The notes under the pieces are model-generated. The model ran no database searches and had not been told where the DNA came from. It saw only the letters and a list, made by a program, of their open reading frames with translations. Below, in pieces: positions 46,471-58,593 of a stretch of 64,000 nucleotides of DNA (positions are counted from its first letter, which is position 1; every line of letters begins with the position of its first letter). The position numbers and the translations under genes are program-made. Location: contig CM037789.1 of assembly GCA_021229015.1 (NCBI GenBank), positions 24,770,256 through 24,834,255 of the forward strand, written 5' to 3'. The stretch is from Solen grandis (lineage: Eukaryota > Mollusca > Bivalvia > Adapedonta > Solenidae).

Positions 46471-46712
46471 TTAACCCTTTCCCTCATATAGACTCATTCT
46501 GACGCCCTCAATAGGTACCACATAAAGCCTGATCTGCAGAAAACCACAGTTAAACCTTACCAAATTTAATTACAAAATACTCATTTCCAGACCACTGAGG
46601 AGCAGCGAACAGCATAAAACCTGATCAGCCTGCGAGTTACTCGCAGGCTGATCTGGTTTTATGTTGTTCGCATAGGTCTTTTCATGGTTTCCTCTATGAG
46701 GGAAAGGGTTAA
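46471..46712 (+). mobile_element. TTAA MITE, full copy
   Basis: Both termini intact. The central hairpin spans 46605-46671: GCGAACAGCATAAAACCTGA, then TCAGCCTGCGAG, a short loop and the complementary arm, with only a couple of mismatches. Confidence 0.88.
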
Positions 46713-47037
46713 AACACCTGAGGCACTCCTCCAGGATTCGTGCATGAAATCTTCTAGTCATTCTGACAGGCAGATAATTTTTAAACTGAAAGAAAACTTT
46801 TTTTTTTTTTTTAAAGGAATATTTTATCAAATATGTAATATTTAATTTAATGCTATAACCTCAGCCCTGCTTAAAGGGCCCTAATTTATAAATCTCAAGA
46901 CAACTTTTTATACTCAGACTTGGGTGCTAAAATTTTTAATATTAAGTTTGAATTAAGTAACAACATTACATTACAATTACACAATAATTTGACAGTAAAA
47001 TAAAACTTCTTCAGGCAATTTCTCATACAAATCTAGT

Positions 47038-47280
47038 TTAACCCTTTCCCTCATATAGACTCATTTTGACGCACTCAATAGGTACCACATAAAGCCTGAT
47101 CTGCAGAAAACCACAGTTAAACCTTACCAAATTTAATTATAAAGTCCTCATTTCCAGACCACTGAGTAGCAGCGAACAGCATAAAACCTGATCAGCCTGA
47201 TCAGTTACTCGCAGGCTGATCTGGTTTTATGCTGTTCGCATAGGTCTTTTCATGGTTTCCTCTATGAGGGAAAGGGTTAA
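47038..47280 (+). mobile_element. TTAA MITE, full copy
   Basis: Full-length 243 bp. The hairpin has a local change (CTGATCAGTTAC in place of CTGCGAGTTAC) that breaks a few pairs. Only 325 bp from the copy at 46471, same orientation. Confidence 0.88.
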
Positions 47281-47968
47281 GCATTATCCTTAGCAAAAAT
47301 TGAAAAATTATTTTGAGCTCTGAATGAATTAACTGCTCAGATATTTTTTAATTGAATATCTGACTTATAAAAAAAAAATCTAAATTTTTATTAACCATTT
47401 ACTTTATTTTGACTCACTCTGAACCATTACAAAGCAAACAAATCTTATAGGAACAGTCTGATCAGGGTTTCCTGTTTGCTCATTTGATAGTGTAGCTCCG
47501 TTTCTACATTATGCATATGTGACAAAGAAAAATTCATTACTTCACCATTCAAAGTTCAGTAAATGAATATTCATGAAGTCATAAATTTGTACATGAATAT
47601 ACTTGGAGTAAAGGGTTAAACTAAACCTCATATTAAATGAAAGCTTTTATCTTTTCACTTTAGAGAGGAAGATATTTTGCCATTTTACGCCCAACAAGTT
47701 TGATTAATAACTCTACATAAATTCTTGTGTTTGCGTCCTTGCCTTGACCACTGATTAAAGAACCGTCATGGTGACGACAAGGTCAGACTTCTAGACACCA
47801 CAGCATTCTTGACTGGAGACAAAGTCATCGCTTAGCTTCATCGTGTCACTCTGCAAAAAGTACACTCATGGTATTAACCATCTATAATTTTAAACTTATT
47901 CATTTTTAGGTCTCTTGAAAAACAAGTTCTTACAACTAACAAAAATCCCACTCAGCTGTCCCTGGATT

Positions 47969-48293
47969 GACTTGACTAGACTTGACTATTTGAGTTTACC
48001 ATCGCTTTGACAGCATTTCAGTCATATAGCAACGTCCAGCTAGTAACAGGTGGAGGAAGACTCCGAATGAAGGAGGCATCTGGGTAGAACCACCGACCTA
48101 CCGCAAGCCAGCTGAAAGGCTTCCTCACATGAAAATCCGAATGACCCTGCCGGAATTGGTTCCTGGGTTGGACCAGTACCTCGCGTCTAGGAAGGTCATG
48201 AAAAATCCTTACCCCAAATGGGGCTCAAACCCACAACCTTTGGAATCCACAATCAAATATGTTACCACTGGACAATGGCACCTTCGCCATGTA
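47969..48293 (-). repeat. Chimeric SINE: family A tail joined to family C head
   Basis: 47969-48155 matches the family A tail and body (ACTTGACTATTTGAG, CATATAGCAACGTCCAGCTA, CAAGCCAGCTGAAAGGCTTC). At about 48157 it switches to family C (GGTTGGACCAGTACCTCGCG), which brings its own tRNA-like promoter on the minus strand (GGTTGTGGGTTTGAGCCCC). Confidence 0.6.
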
Positions 48294-48309
48294 TTGGCAA
48301 TACCAAGAC

Positions 48310-48503
48310 CTGGAGCCATATTCATAAAGCTCCTTAATTTTTAAGGAAAATAATTCCTTAACTGGAATAAATCTCCTAAGGATTTTTATAGATAAGATAT
48401 AAGGAAATCTCTAATAACTAAGGGAAATCTATGTGAATTTAAGGAAAATCTTCGAAACTAAGGGAATTTTTCTCCTTAGAAGCTTTATGAATACGGCCCC
48501 AGT
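48310..48503. mobile_element. MITE with GGCCGTATTCATAAAGC-type inverted ends
   Basis: Left CTGGAGCCATATTCATAAAG, right CTTTATGAATACGGCCCCAG: inverted repeats of about 22 bp with two mismatches, then CTCCTTA/TAAGGA repeats inside. The whole 194 bp can fold back on itself. Confidence 0.7.
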
Positions 48504-48699
48504 TCTTTACATATGGTAAATATGAGGCTGACAACTGGCCTGACTCCCGTAATTAAAAAGTTTATATATTTTTCCCCAAATGTAGGAATAAATGTAAGTA
48601 AATCATTTTACAGCTCTAACAAAACTTAACTATCTCAGAGTATTCATGAAATAATTAAAACATGATGATATCAGAGAGATAATATGCTGTAAAGCAATA

Positions 48700-49608
48700 A
48701 CAAGAGGGCCATGATGGTCCTGAATCGCTCACCTGATATCATCAGGCTATGTAAAATCAAGTGACCCCTGGTGCAGGGCCAATTTTGAACCCAGGGTCAT
48801 GATTTGAACAAACTTGGTAGAGGTCTACTAGCCCATGTTACATACCAAATATCTAACCTCCAGGCCTTGTGGATTCTGAGAAGAAGATTTTTTTTAAGTT
48901 TTTTCCTATATTAGCCTATGTTAAAACAAGTGATCCCTGGGGCGGGGCCATTTTGACCACTGGGTCATGATTTGAACAACGTCATAGTGATCTGCCAGAC
49001 AATGCTACACACCAAATTCAACCCCGGAATTTTTAAGTTTTTTTCCTATATTAGCCTATGTTAAAGCAATGACCCCTGGGGTGGGGCCAATTTTAACCCA
49101 AGGCCATATTTGAACAAACTTGGTAGGGGTCTACAAAGCCATGCTACATACCAAATATCTGAATTCCAGGCCTTGTGGTTTTTGACAAGAAGATATTTCT
49201 AGTTTTTCCTATAAAAGTCCATGTAAAATAAAGTGACCCTTGGGCAGGGCCAATTTTGACCCCAGGGTCATGATTTGAGCAAACTTGGTAGAGGTCTACT
49301 CTACTCTTTCCACACACCAAATATCTAAGCACTAGGCCTTGTGGTTTCAGAGAAGAAGATTTTTTACCTTTTTACTTTTAAAATCTATTTTTAGCTCCTG
49401 TGACTTAATTATGCAACAGACCGGAACCCTTTGAACAATTTTTATAGGGGATCACCTTAGAAACATCCATGCAAATTTTGATCACTTTCCCCATCAGTAG
49501 TTCCAAAGAAAAAGATTTTTTAGTAAATTGTTGACGACTCACATCGACGCCGGACAAAGGCTGGTCCCAAAAGCTCACCTTGGCACTTTGTGCCAGGTGA
49601 GCTAAAAA
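48700..49608 (+). repeat. Pearl/HINE-like element with altered 3' hairpin
   Basis: 5' end ACAAGAGGGCCATGATGGTC, about five diverged core units, a reduced microsatellite tail and the 3' end CACCTTGGCACTTTGTGCCA followed by GGTGAGCTAAAA. The stem is GGCAC/GTGCC instead of GAGCAC/GTGCTC, so one base pair has been lost on both arms together and pairing is kept. Confidence 0.82.
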
Positions 49609-49781
49609 ATGGAATTTCTATACGGAGTATCCTATTTTGCCTTAATAGGTAATCATGGATCATGGATGTCATGAAAAATTTTCCCAATTAGACAACTTAT
49701 GGCACATTTACAACCCACCCCCTCCTTGCCATCCTTCCCCAAAATCTGAAAAAGAGGCGGATATATTAATGAAACCTAGGC

Positions 49782-50183
49782 CAGGGTTCCCACAAAATTG
49801 AAAAATCAAAATTCCCTGACTTTTCCCTGACCAAATTCAAAATTCCCTGACCAAATTAAGAACAAATCCAGCGGCAAATACGGATCATCTATGAGCACAA
49901 AATATACTTTGTTGAATGCTATTGGGAACTTATTTAATATTATGCCAATTTGACAATTCATATTGACTGAAAAAAACCAAATGGAAGAAACTGCCTTAGC
50001 CTTTCCTTATTATAATCCTCTTGCTGTTTGGTCAACTTTCCTTGATTGTAAAATTCCCTGACTTTTCCCTGACTTTTTCTAAATTTCCAAATTTCCCTGA
50101 CCAATTTCAAATTACCCTGACTTTTCCCTGACCTTGAAAAAAAAACATTTTTCCCTGACATTTCCTTGACCGTGGGAACCCTG
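49782..50183 (+). mobile_element. hAT-like MITE, CAGGGTTCCCAC ends
   Basis: 402 bp bounded by CAGGGTTCCCAC and its complement GTGGGAACCCTG. TAGGC is duplicated on both sides (49777-49781, 50184-50188). Subterminal AAATTCCCTGACTTTTCCCT motifs are repeated at both ends. No coding potential. Confidence 0.8.
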
Positions 50184-50587
50184 TAGGCATTTGTGACTCT
50201 CTTAATTAAAAATCTAACAATTACTGAAACTAAAAATGCCAAATAGAATGATTCTACAAGCAAACCAAATGAAATTCACATTTATATTGTTTTAACCTTA
50301 AGTAAGCCAAATTATCCAAACAATTAAAAACAATCAAAACCTGCATTAATTGATCCAACTGCTGTACAGTACTGCACTGCATGAAGGAAGCAAGGTAAAC
50401 TAACAACTGAAACAAAAGGCAAACAAAAGGCAAACTTTAACTACAGAGATGTGCCAATTAATAGCTGCGATCAATATACACAACAAAAGCACCATTAATC
50501 ATTTATTAAACCAATATAAATGCTTTGGCTATGTATTTTTGAACTTTTTTTTCTTTTCATGTGAAATGAGACACAAGTTCTGCCTTC

Positions 50588-50722
50588 TCTATGGTTAGGG
50601 GTTGGACCAGTACTATGCACCTAGGAAGGTCAAGAAAAATCCTTGCCCACAACAGGGTTCGAACCTATAACCTTGGAACTCCACAGTCAATGTACAGTAA
50701 CAATGGACTGCATTGGGCATTT
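50588..50722 (-). repeat. SINE family C copy
   Basis: On the minus strand an A-box-like TGTCCATTG side and the B box GGTTCGAACCC, then TGGTCCAACCCC at the tail end. Same family as 48157-48293. Confidence 0.55.
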
Positions 50723-53700
50723 TTTTTTCTTCATGTTTTACAAAAGCAATAAAAATGTTAAACCATAAAACAAATTACTCAGGAATGACTTAAATAAAAT
50801 GTAAAGGATGCGTCTGGTCTCTATTCAAATGTCAGGTGCTCTAATGAGAATAAACATGTAGGTGTAATAACGAAGATTAAATGCGGTATACGTGTACCCG
50901 ATCTCATCATTGTAAATTGATACTTTTTTTTCAGGATAAGCTGATATGCTTATTGCAGATACAGCCATATATCTGGAGGCTCTGCCCTGTCTTAAGTACA
51001 CATGCACAAACCACCGTTTTCGTTGTGCACTTGATTAACTCTTCAATTCATACCAGAGGCTTTTGAAGAAGCAAGCACAATATATACATGCTTTGTTTGA
51101 CTTTTTCATGGATGATTTATTGCATTATCCAATTTCCATTCAGAGAGAATTTAAATGCCCTCTGTAATACCATAAAAATATCATTGAAAATAGAACACTT
51201 GAAAGGTCATGAAGTTTTATTTCGTTTTTTGTTCATTTATCGACTGATACTGACACAAAAATGGGGCATAAAGCCGGACCTGAGACTTTAAATTGTATTA
51301 CAGACTGATCAATTCAATATGAAGCAAAAAGAGATGTCAAATTTTCACAAAACCATGTTCTCAATATTTTGGTACATATCATATATGCATACAATATTGC
51401 TAAAAACAGTAAAACATGGGAAAAGATTGGGACATTTTTAGATGAGTTTTTCAACTAAGATCGCATCCTTTGAAAATGATGATGTCGCAGATGTCCGGTT
51501 GGGCACTGGGCGCCGTTGGGTGTCCGCTTTGGTTGACCTTTTTTTTTAATCTGCTATATATACCTTCAATCTATGTCAAGTTAAATGAATCTATTCAATA
51601 TTTGGAGAGTTGCTTAGGTAGATGGACCTTTACATTATGCAGTTGACCTTGTGACCTTGACCTTTGATTTTGATTTGGCATGAGATGTACTTAAGTATTT
51701 TCAAAAACACAGGGCCAGGACAAGAGCTTTGAAAATTATTAAACTCCAACAACTGGAGAGCTTTTTCTGTAATTCATATTCTGAAGTTACAAGTAGATAC
51801 CTCTACGGGTCCCTTAAAATTTATTATCATTAACATTGATTGATTGTTAGGCTTTTTGGTAAAATATAACATCACACAGGTATATACTGAGCTATGTTGA
51901 GGCAATTAACACAACGCCAAACTGCCTTAAAATGAATATGCATATCGGTTCAACCGGTGGAAAGCTGTATAAACCTCTGACAAACAAATGCATGTGAACC
52001 TTGCTTTCAAGAGTTACCTTTGTTCAACAACCTCCAACAAACATCCGGGGCTGGGATATACCTGTTTTTGGCAACATGTTAATTCTGTTTGTAAGCCTAA
52101 AAGCTTGCTCACTACTGCTCAGTGGCCTTGGTAACCAAACCTACACTGTAATAAATGTGTCCCCCACCCCCATCCACTAAACCCAACCCACTTAACCCCA
52201 CCAACCCCAGTTATGTATTCCTGGATCTGCCACTGGGCTTTGTAGCACTAATCAAACTTTGACATTTAACCCTTTCCCTCATAGAGGAAACCATGAAAAG
52301 ACCTATGCGAACAGCATAAAACCAGATCAGCCTGCGAGTAACTCGCAGGCTGATCAGGTTTTATGCTGTTCGCTGCTCCTCAGTGGTCTGGTAATGAGGA
52401 TTTTGTAAATAAATTTGGTAAGGTTTAACTGTGGTTTTCTGCAGATCAGGCTTTATGTGGTACATATTGAGTGCGTCAAAATGTGTCTATATGAGGGAAA
52501 GGGTTAAGAAAGGAAAAAAACATGTATTGCAGATGACACGTTGAAATTAAAAACAATCTTAGAAAGCCCAAGTCTAGGCTTGGAAGACTGATGATGATTG
52601 CTTGAAATTGTATTAAAGGAAATCTAACGGTCCAAGATTTCTAGTGTAACACACCTCAGACAGACAGAGGAGGTGGCTCAGCAATACTTAGCACTAAGTA
52701 ATTTCTTGTATTACTTCAGTTATTTAATTTGGTACAGCTGCATTCCTGTTTTCCGAACAATATTCAAGTTTGTGACTTTTTTGACATGAACCTTAATAAC
52801 TTTAAAATATTGATATCAGGAAATGAAATATTTGGTGTCTTTAAGAAAACCAAGAATGAGGAGTATTTAAGTAATTACTTATAATGCTAAGTACGATTGA
52901 CGGAATTTAAGCCAGCAGATTTGCTTTATTGATCAATACTTATCCAATATCCATGAAAATAAACAAGTTATTTATTAAATGCTACCCTGTCATTTTTAAA
53001 ATAATTGAATTAATTTAAACCAGCAATATATAAGCTAATTTTATAATATAAAATACATTTATGACACGTCAATATCTACATGTGCTTTTAGAGTCACTCA
53101 ACTGAAAGTAATCCATCCATCATTAAATTATAATCATGGTCCTTCAAATGCTTAAAAAGACTTCAGTGTAGATGCAAGCATCCAATGACTTTGAGTAATA
53201 GGAACTTTTGCTCAAAGTCTATAAAGGCTTCCAACTGCTATAAAATTTCTCACAATCACTTGATTGACCATGATCACACCTTAATGATGGATGTATTACC
53301 TTAAGAGAGTCATTATGAGTTGAAGCAGTAGTAGTAGTAGAATTCGAAGTAGTAAATTATTGTATATCTGCCAGGAAACATATATACATCTGTAGTGTTA
53401 CACAATGCTTACACAATTAATTGACCAAAATTTTTGGGTTTTCTTACCTATCAATATGAAAATAAGTGGGTAATTGTTCATTTTTAATTGATTAATTATG
53501 CAGCTCATTTGTTCCTCTGGATATAATAAGAATCTCATCTAGTTCTATCTAAGATGCTTTGATTATATGGTTTACCTACACACACACATAAAAAAAGAAA
53601 AGAAAAAAGAAACCTCTGGCAGTGCTGCTGATCTTGGAACTTGCCTAAGGTCACATTTACCAACTATGTAAACATCAACTCTTTGCAGGTTACAGTGTAC

Positions 53701-54399
53701 AGACTACCTGCTGTGAACAGTCTTGTATTGGTGAGCTAAACAGTAGACTAGTTTCAACCAACATAGACTGGTTCAATAGACTGTCACCTCTTAACACTGA
53801 GAAAACTACACTATATCTCACCATGGTAAACCTTGGAAACGGATGATCAGACTGAAAGGTATTTCAACTTTAGCCCTTTACCTCAATGATAAAGAGTTTT
53901 ATAGCTAGGCAAACAGAGCAGACCCAGATCAGACAGCTCATAATGTTTTCTGGATTGTTAGGGAATATCGTACATAAGAAAAGAGATACAAAAAAAATTA
54001 TTAGGACCTACATATAGAACCGATTTTTCCGCATGTGTTTAATATCCCTCTGAAATTGATGAAAAAATAAAATACAGTAGGTTTCTACTCAGAGTTGAAA
54101 CAAAATATGCTGCTTGTGACCGTTTAAAATGACATCATATACCACATGTAGGGCTTCCCTAAAGAGGCGGCTTGTGGCAAGTTTGACCACCTCAAATCCT
54201 TTCCTGGTCAGCTCAAAATTCAAAGAAAATGAAAAAAAAAATGAAAAAAAATGTAGGACCCCCAGACAGCCCTGCCTCCTACAATTCAAAACTAAAGATT
54301 TGTTTTCGTAGAAAATTGATGTCTCCCCCACACCCCCTTCCCCTCACACACACATATACACTAAGGCACACAGTGACATATGCAAATAGTTACAGTTAA
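50723..54399. other. No gene recognised apart from MITE
   Basis: One TTAA MITE (52266). A possible 42-base phase-0 exon at 53689-53730 is too short to trust. Otherwise AT-rich intergenic or intronic DNA. Confidence 0.4.
52266..52507 (-). mobile_element. TTAA MITE, full copy, reverse orientation
   Basis: Reads TTAACCCTTTCCCTCATAGA at its left (element right) end and TATGAGGGAAAGGGTTAA at the other. Hairpin intact. Confidence 0.88.
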
Positions 54400-56776
54400 A
54401 GGGCTGACTATATTGATAAAGCTCCGCACAGAGTTATGGACCTTGTGTGTGACTTCCTCTCATCAATTTCTTTCCATAACTGAAATTTTGTTTCAATAGC
54501 AGTTAACGAGTTATCTTGGCAGAATTGAAAAAGGAACAAAAATGCTAATGTCAGAGTTACGAAACTTGTGCATGACATTTTCTCTCATTAATTTTTTTCC
54601 ATAAATGGAATTTAATTTCAATAGCATGAGTTAAACGGGAGTTATCTTAAGGACATGAAGTTGTATAAAAGTGGAAAAACTCCAACAAGAAACATTGGAA
54701 AAGGATTATGCTCTAGTGAACCAGGGCTTTTTTTCCGAAATTTGGGAAGGGGCCTTAGCCTTCTATTTTGGGAAATTGAAATGCGATTTCGGGGCATTTT
54801 GGGAAAAAGGTAGACTCAATTCACATGTAAACACAGTAATATTCTAACAGTCTTATGAATCTTAAAGAATCAAAACGAATTGATTTAACAACTAGACATA
54901 AAACAGAGCTGTCTTTGGTTCAAATCGCTGCACTATTTAAAATGGTACTAATGTCCATAAACAATCTTCCTCCTTGGTGTCAACACCAAGACTAGCGCAC
55001 TAGCTGCAAAAATGTTTTGGCATTCACCAGATAGAGCCAAATCTCTTAAGTTGGAGGCAGATTTTTTAATAAGTGGCTCCAATATATTTTTGTGTTTATA
55101 TATGCTTTAGTTGAAATGTCAAATGCACATTCATTTGGTACATTATATTTAAAAATAAATAGAAATAATAAACATGTACATTATTATTGAAATAAAGACA
55201 TTACAACTTTCTTTCACAATATTTCAATTGAAAATTAGATTAATGAAATTAACTCTAAGTTTTATATAGAAAATTGTTAAAATATTTTGTTAAATTTTAA
55301 AAATAAATCATTCAAAATAAATGGTGATATAATTATTATATAAAATACTTTAAAAAAAATTAATATCAAAATGTTTAAATATTACATGTATAAAAGACTA
55401 ATAATAAATCAAAAGTGAAATTTAAAAAAAAAAAAAATTGAGTATGTTTCATTTTGGCTACGTTTTTTACTTTTTCCTTAGCAATAAGGAATTGGTTATT
55501 TATACATCAAGGTAAATAACTGATGTGTTTATGTATTGAAAACTTACTTGGTGAACCGAACAACTGATCTGAATGTTTTAAAAAGATAAACAAGCAATAA
55601 AAATGCTCATGTATCTTCGCAAACAGCCGCCATTGACTGAGATGATTGCGCAGCTTCATAACAGCTCTCTAAATGAAATAGTCGGTAGAAGGTGTAACAA
55701 ATGATAGTCGTCCAATAAAATCCGAGTATTCCACATTGAGCCTTAGAATGCGTGTTGATTGCGTCATCGAACAGCAGGTGCTTTACTTTAAGTAGTATGC
55801 AGTGTAGAGTGACGTATAATTTTGTGCATTACGGAAACAACTGCATTACTGGGTTTTTTTCTCTGTATTAATGAATATTCGCTTATAAGTTTAAGGAGAA
55901 AAATAGTTGGAACATATTGGGAATTTTATCATTAGATTTCGGGAACTCTTTTGGCCAAAATTGGGAAAAATATAGGCTTTTTACGATTGGGAAGTCACCG
56001 AAGATCGGCCTCAAATATAGAAGGAAAAAAAGCCCTGAGTGAACTGTAATCCTTGCATGTCCATTAACGTCTACTCACCCATGAAGTTTCAATGTTATAT
56101 GTCTCATAGTGCATGAGTTATGCTCCGGACAAAATTAATCTGAGTATGAAATTAAACAATGGGCAATAACTCCTAATATATGATTTGCAGAATTAAAGTT
56201 CTTGTGCACTGCAAATCTCCTTTGCTAGGTCTATTCACCTATTAAGTTTCAAGGTTATATATGTCTAATAGTGCATGAGTAATGCTTTAAAAAAAAAAAA
56301 GTATAATGACAAGAGTCAAAATTATGCATGACACTTTTCTCAAAAAGATCTATACACCTGTGAAGTTTCAAGTTGATAGCTATGACACTTTTTAAGTTAT
56401 GCTCTGGACAAAAGATTAAGTATGAAATTTAACAATGGCAATAATTCAAAAAGTTGTTGTGCAGAGTTATAGTTCTAGTGCATGACACTTTTCTCTTGAG
56501 ATCTATCCACCTGTGAATTTACAAGTTATTGGCTATAATACTTTTTGAATTATGCTCCGCACAAAAAGTAAGTATGAATTTAACAAAGGGCAATAACTCC
56601 AAAATAGATGCGCAAAGTTATGGTAGTTGTGCACTGCACTTCTCCTCAATGAGATCTATCCACATGTGAAGTTTCAAGTTTGATAGCTTTGATACTTTTT
56701 GAGTTATGCTCCGGACAAAAAATGTGACAGACAGACAAAAACAATATATCTCCCCCATATAAATAGAGGAGGAGAC
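54400..56776 (+). repeat. Dispersed element D copy, split by a hAT-like insertion
   Basis: Diverged ~140-bp units (AGAGTTATGGACCTTGTG, GCAATAACTCC, GAGTTATGCTCCGGACAAA) lie on both sides of the insertion at 54722-56037. The copy ends in GACAGACAGAC and a short hairpin (TCTCCCCC ... GGAGGAGA) at 56749-56774. Five or six units are recognisable; most have drifted. Confidence 0.65.
54722..56037 (+). mobile_element. hAT-like non-autonomous element, long form
   Basis: Terminal inverted repeats CAGGGCTTTTTTTCC and its complement bound 1316 bp. AGTGAAC stands immediately outside both ends, a 7-bp (or mutated 8-bp) target duplication. No ORF of note lies inside; the interior is AT-rich. A 400-bp deletion derivative with the same ends is at 57911-58310. 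CAGGG termini suggest hAT, although the duplication lengths seen here (7 and 5) are not the classical 8. Confidence 0.7.
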
Positions 56777-57309
56777 CTAATTAGCCTTCTACTCTGATTT
56801 TTAAGGAAAACTCTGCACATGATGTGGCCACACCTTTTCACACAAAGATAATAATCATTTTCTCAAAGTCTAATATTTTCACAATACAGAACATGCTTGC
56901 TTTTTTCCATATGCAGAAAGATTTAAGAACCTTAGAAAAATGTTTCCTTCCCTATGCACCTGCTAAACAGGCCATGTATAGGCATAGATGTACATGTACA
57001 GCTTTTCTTTCACGATGCTTATCTGCCAGTTAATGACTTTTCTAAATTGTAAATTGTATGCCAGGTATTAAAAAAGACATGAATATCTACAATATTCTAC
57101 AAAATTTCCCATTTTGTCAGAGCACAGTCTGACCCTGCTAAACATAAACGAGAATTTTACATCCAAGAATAATGAAACGCAATAAAGCTACAATAATAAA
57201 CAGACAGTGAGGTAGCCCTATATGCCGAATACATTTAAATTCAAGCCTCCTACCCATAGTAACTACAATGGTCCCCATGACAGTTATGATCATAAACACA
57301 TTTCTTCAG
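56777..57309. other. Upstream flank or intron of plus-strand gene
   Basis: A good acceptor (TTTTTTCCATATGCAG, ending 56916) followed by an open frame KDLRTLEKCFLPYAPAKQAM could be a further exon, but no in-phase donor was found. Confidence 0.3.
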
Positions 57310-57448
57310 ACAACATTAAGAAAGGAAAGATCACTACTGGCCTATAATAACGACAGTGTTCTCACCACAGTTCAGAAATATGTAGTCCTTCAGAAGGATT
57401 TGTCGGAAAGTTGGAAGTCCTCTCATATACTCATAAAGGAGCTGCTAG
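57310..57448 (+). CDS. Unidentified plus-strand gene, antepenultimate exon
   Basis: An open segment of 46 codons plus one base: it begins TTLRKERSLLAYNNDSVLTT, continues through a KDLSESWKSSH stretch and ends IKELL. It has an acceptor after acatttcttcag and donor G|gtaaaa. Its final base plus the first two bases of the 58.47-kb exon form a Glu codon, so the two exons join in frame. The segment looks helical and coiled-coil-like (many Leu, Lys, Glu, Ser), probably a cytoplasmic or nuclear protein. I do not recognise the family. The frame is also open upstream to 57211, so the exon could start earlier or even hold a start Met at 57268. Confidence 0.55.
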
Positions 57449-57727
57449 GTAAAACAGGAATCCTTTGATTTCCACAAAATTGTAATCCAGGACTAAATAT
57501 AAAGTAAGGGCTGTCACTGATATTTTTAATAATACATCAATATACAATACACAAGCAAGTTCAAATTTGTTACTTTTTTTTTTTTATAAAAAGCATATTT
57601 TTTGTCAGAAATTTTTGTGGTAGCTATCAAGCATCCTCAGTGTAGTACAACAAGGAGTAAAACAATCAAAGTTCACAATCTATACAGTGCTTGATTAAAG
57701 ATGAGGATACGCTTTCTTATCAGCTCT

Positions 57728-58378
57728 CGGGTGCCTGGATAGCGTAGTGGTAACGCGCCTCGCTTCTCACCAATGCGTCCCGGGTTCGATTCCTGGTCAC
57801 GTACGTGAGAGGGTACAGTGGTCGCCTGTCCAGACACGTGGGTTTTCTCCGGGCTCTCCGGTTTCCTCCCACAATAATGACCACATACGCCGCCATCAGA
57901 GCCATCGAGACAGGGCTTTTTTTCCGAAATTTGGGAAGGGGCCTTAGCCTTCTATTTTGGGAAATTGAAACGCGATTTCGGGGCGTTTTGGGAAAAAGGT
58001 AGACTCAATTCACATGTATACACAGTAATATTGCGTCATCGAACAGCAGGTGTTTTACTTTAAGTAGTATGCAATGTAGAGTGACGTATAATTTTGTGCA
58101 TTACGGAAACAACTGCATTACTGGGTTTTTTTTCTCTGTATTAATGAATATTTGCTTATAGGTTTAAGGAGAAAAATAGTTGGAACATATTGGGAATTTT
58201 ATCATTAGATTTTGGGCATTCTTTTGGCCAAAATTGGGAAAAATATAGCCTTTTTACAATTGGGAAGTCACCGAAGATCGGCCTCTAATATAGAAGGAAA
58301 AATAGCCCTGCGAGAGTGATTAATTTAAGTTGTGAAAACTTGTTTCGTAATCGATGTTAAATAAATAAAGTTTAAACT
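57728..58378 (+). repeat. tRNA-derived SINE with 11-bp target duplication
   Basis: The head resembles a tRNA gene: A box TAGCGTAGTGG near 57739 and B box GGTTCGATTCC at 57783-57793. A conserved central stretch (GTGGGTTTTCTCCGGGCTCT then CCGGTTTCCTCCC) and an AATAAATAAAG tail follow. TTATCAGCTCT occurs at 57717-57727 and again at 58379-58389, a clean target-site duplication. The hAT-like insert at 57911-58310 splits the body. It lies in an intron of the plus-strand gene. Confidence 0.82.
57911..58310 (+). mobile_element. hAT-like element, short deletion form, inside SINE
   Basis: Shares about 115 bp of left end and 285 bp of right end with the long form at 54722-56037, with the middle 0.9 kb missing. 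It is flanked by CGAGA on both sides (5-bp duplication). It sits inside the body of the SINE that runs from 57728 to 58378. Confidence 0.75.
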
Positions 58379-58474
58379 TTATCAGCTCTTTTCATATTTG
58401 GTAATATGCTAGCTATCACTGCCATGTTAATTATTGACATTTTTCCTACTTTATATGTCTGCACATGCTGTCAG

Positions 58475-58593
58475 AGAATGAAAACAAAACAATTGAGGCT
58501 ATCAGCAGTGATGATCCATTTAAAAAGCTCTGCAGTAACCTGTCACTCTCAAGATGGATGCTCTCATTTTTACTGTCAGTTTTTGGAAAGTGG
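58475..58593 (+). CDS. Unidentified plus-strand gene, penultimate exon
   Basis: Bounded by a pyrimidine-rich acceptor (ending tgctgtcag) and a consensus donor gtaagt. It completes a Glu codon, then encodes 39 residues, including TIEAISSDDPFKKLCSNLSL and LSFLLSVFGKW, ending in phase 0. The hydrophobic SRWMLSFLLSVFGKW stretch could be an amphipathic helix and is too short for a secure membrane segment. The intron before it contains a SINE that itself carries a hAT-like insertion. Family unknown. Confidence 0.6.

Noticed and set aside
53689..53730. Possible 42-base exon (VTVYRLPAVNSLVL) with GT-AG borders and phase 0 on both sides
   Set aside because: It could join the plus-strand gene, but it is too short and unsupported by any family similarity.
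57728..57800. Functional tRNA gene
   Set aside because: A and B boxes are present, but the sequence does not fold into a good acceptor stem and continues into a SINE body with target duplications. The same holds for the tRNA-like pieces at 7.4, 13.3, 21.7, 24.95 and 60.4 kb.
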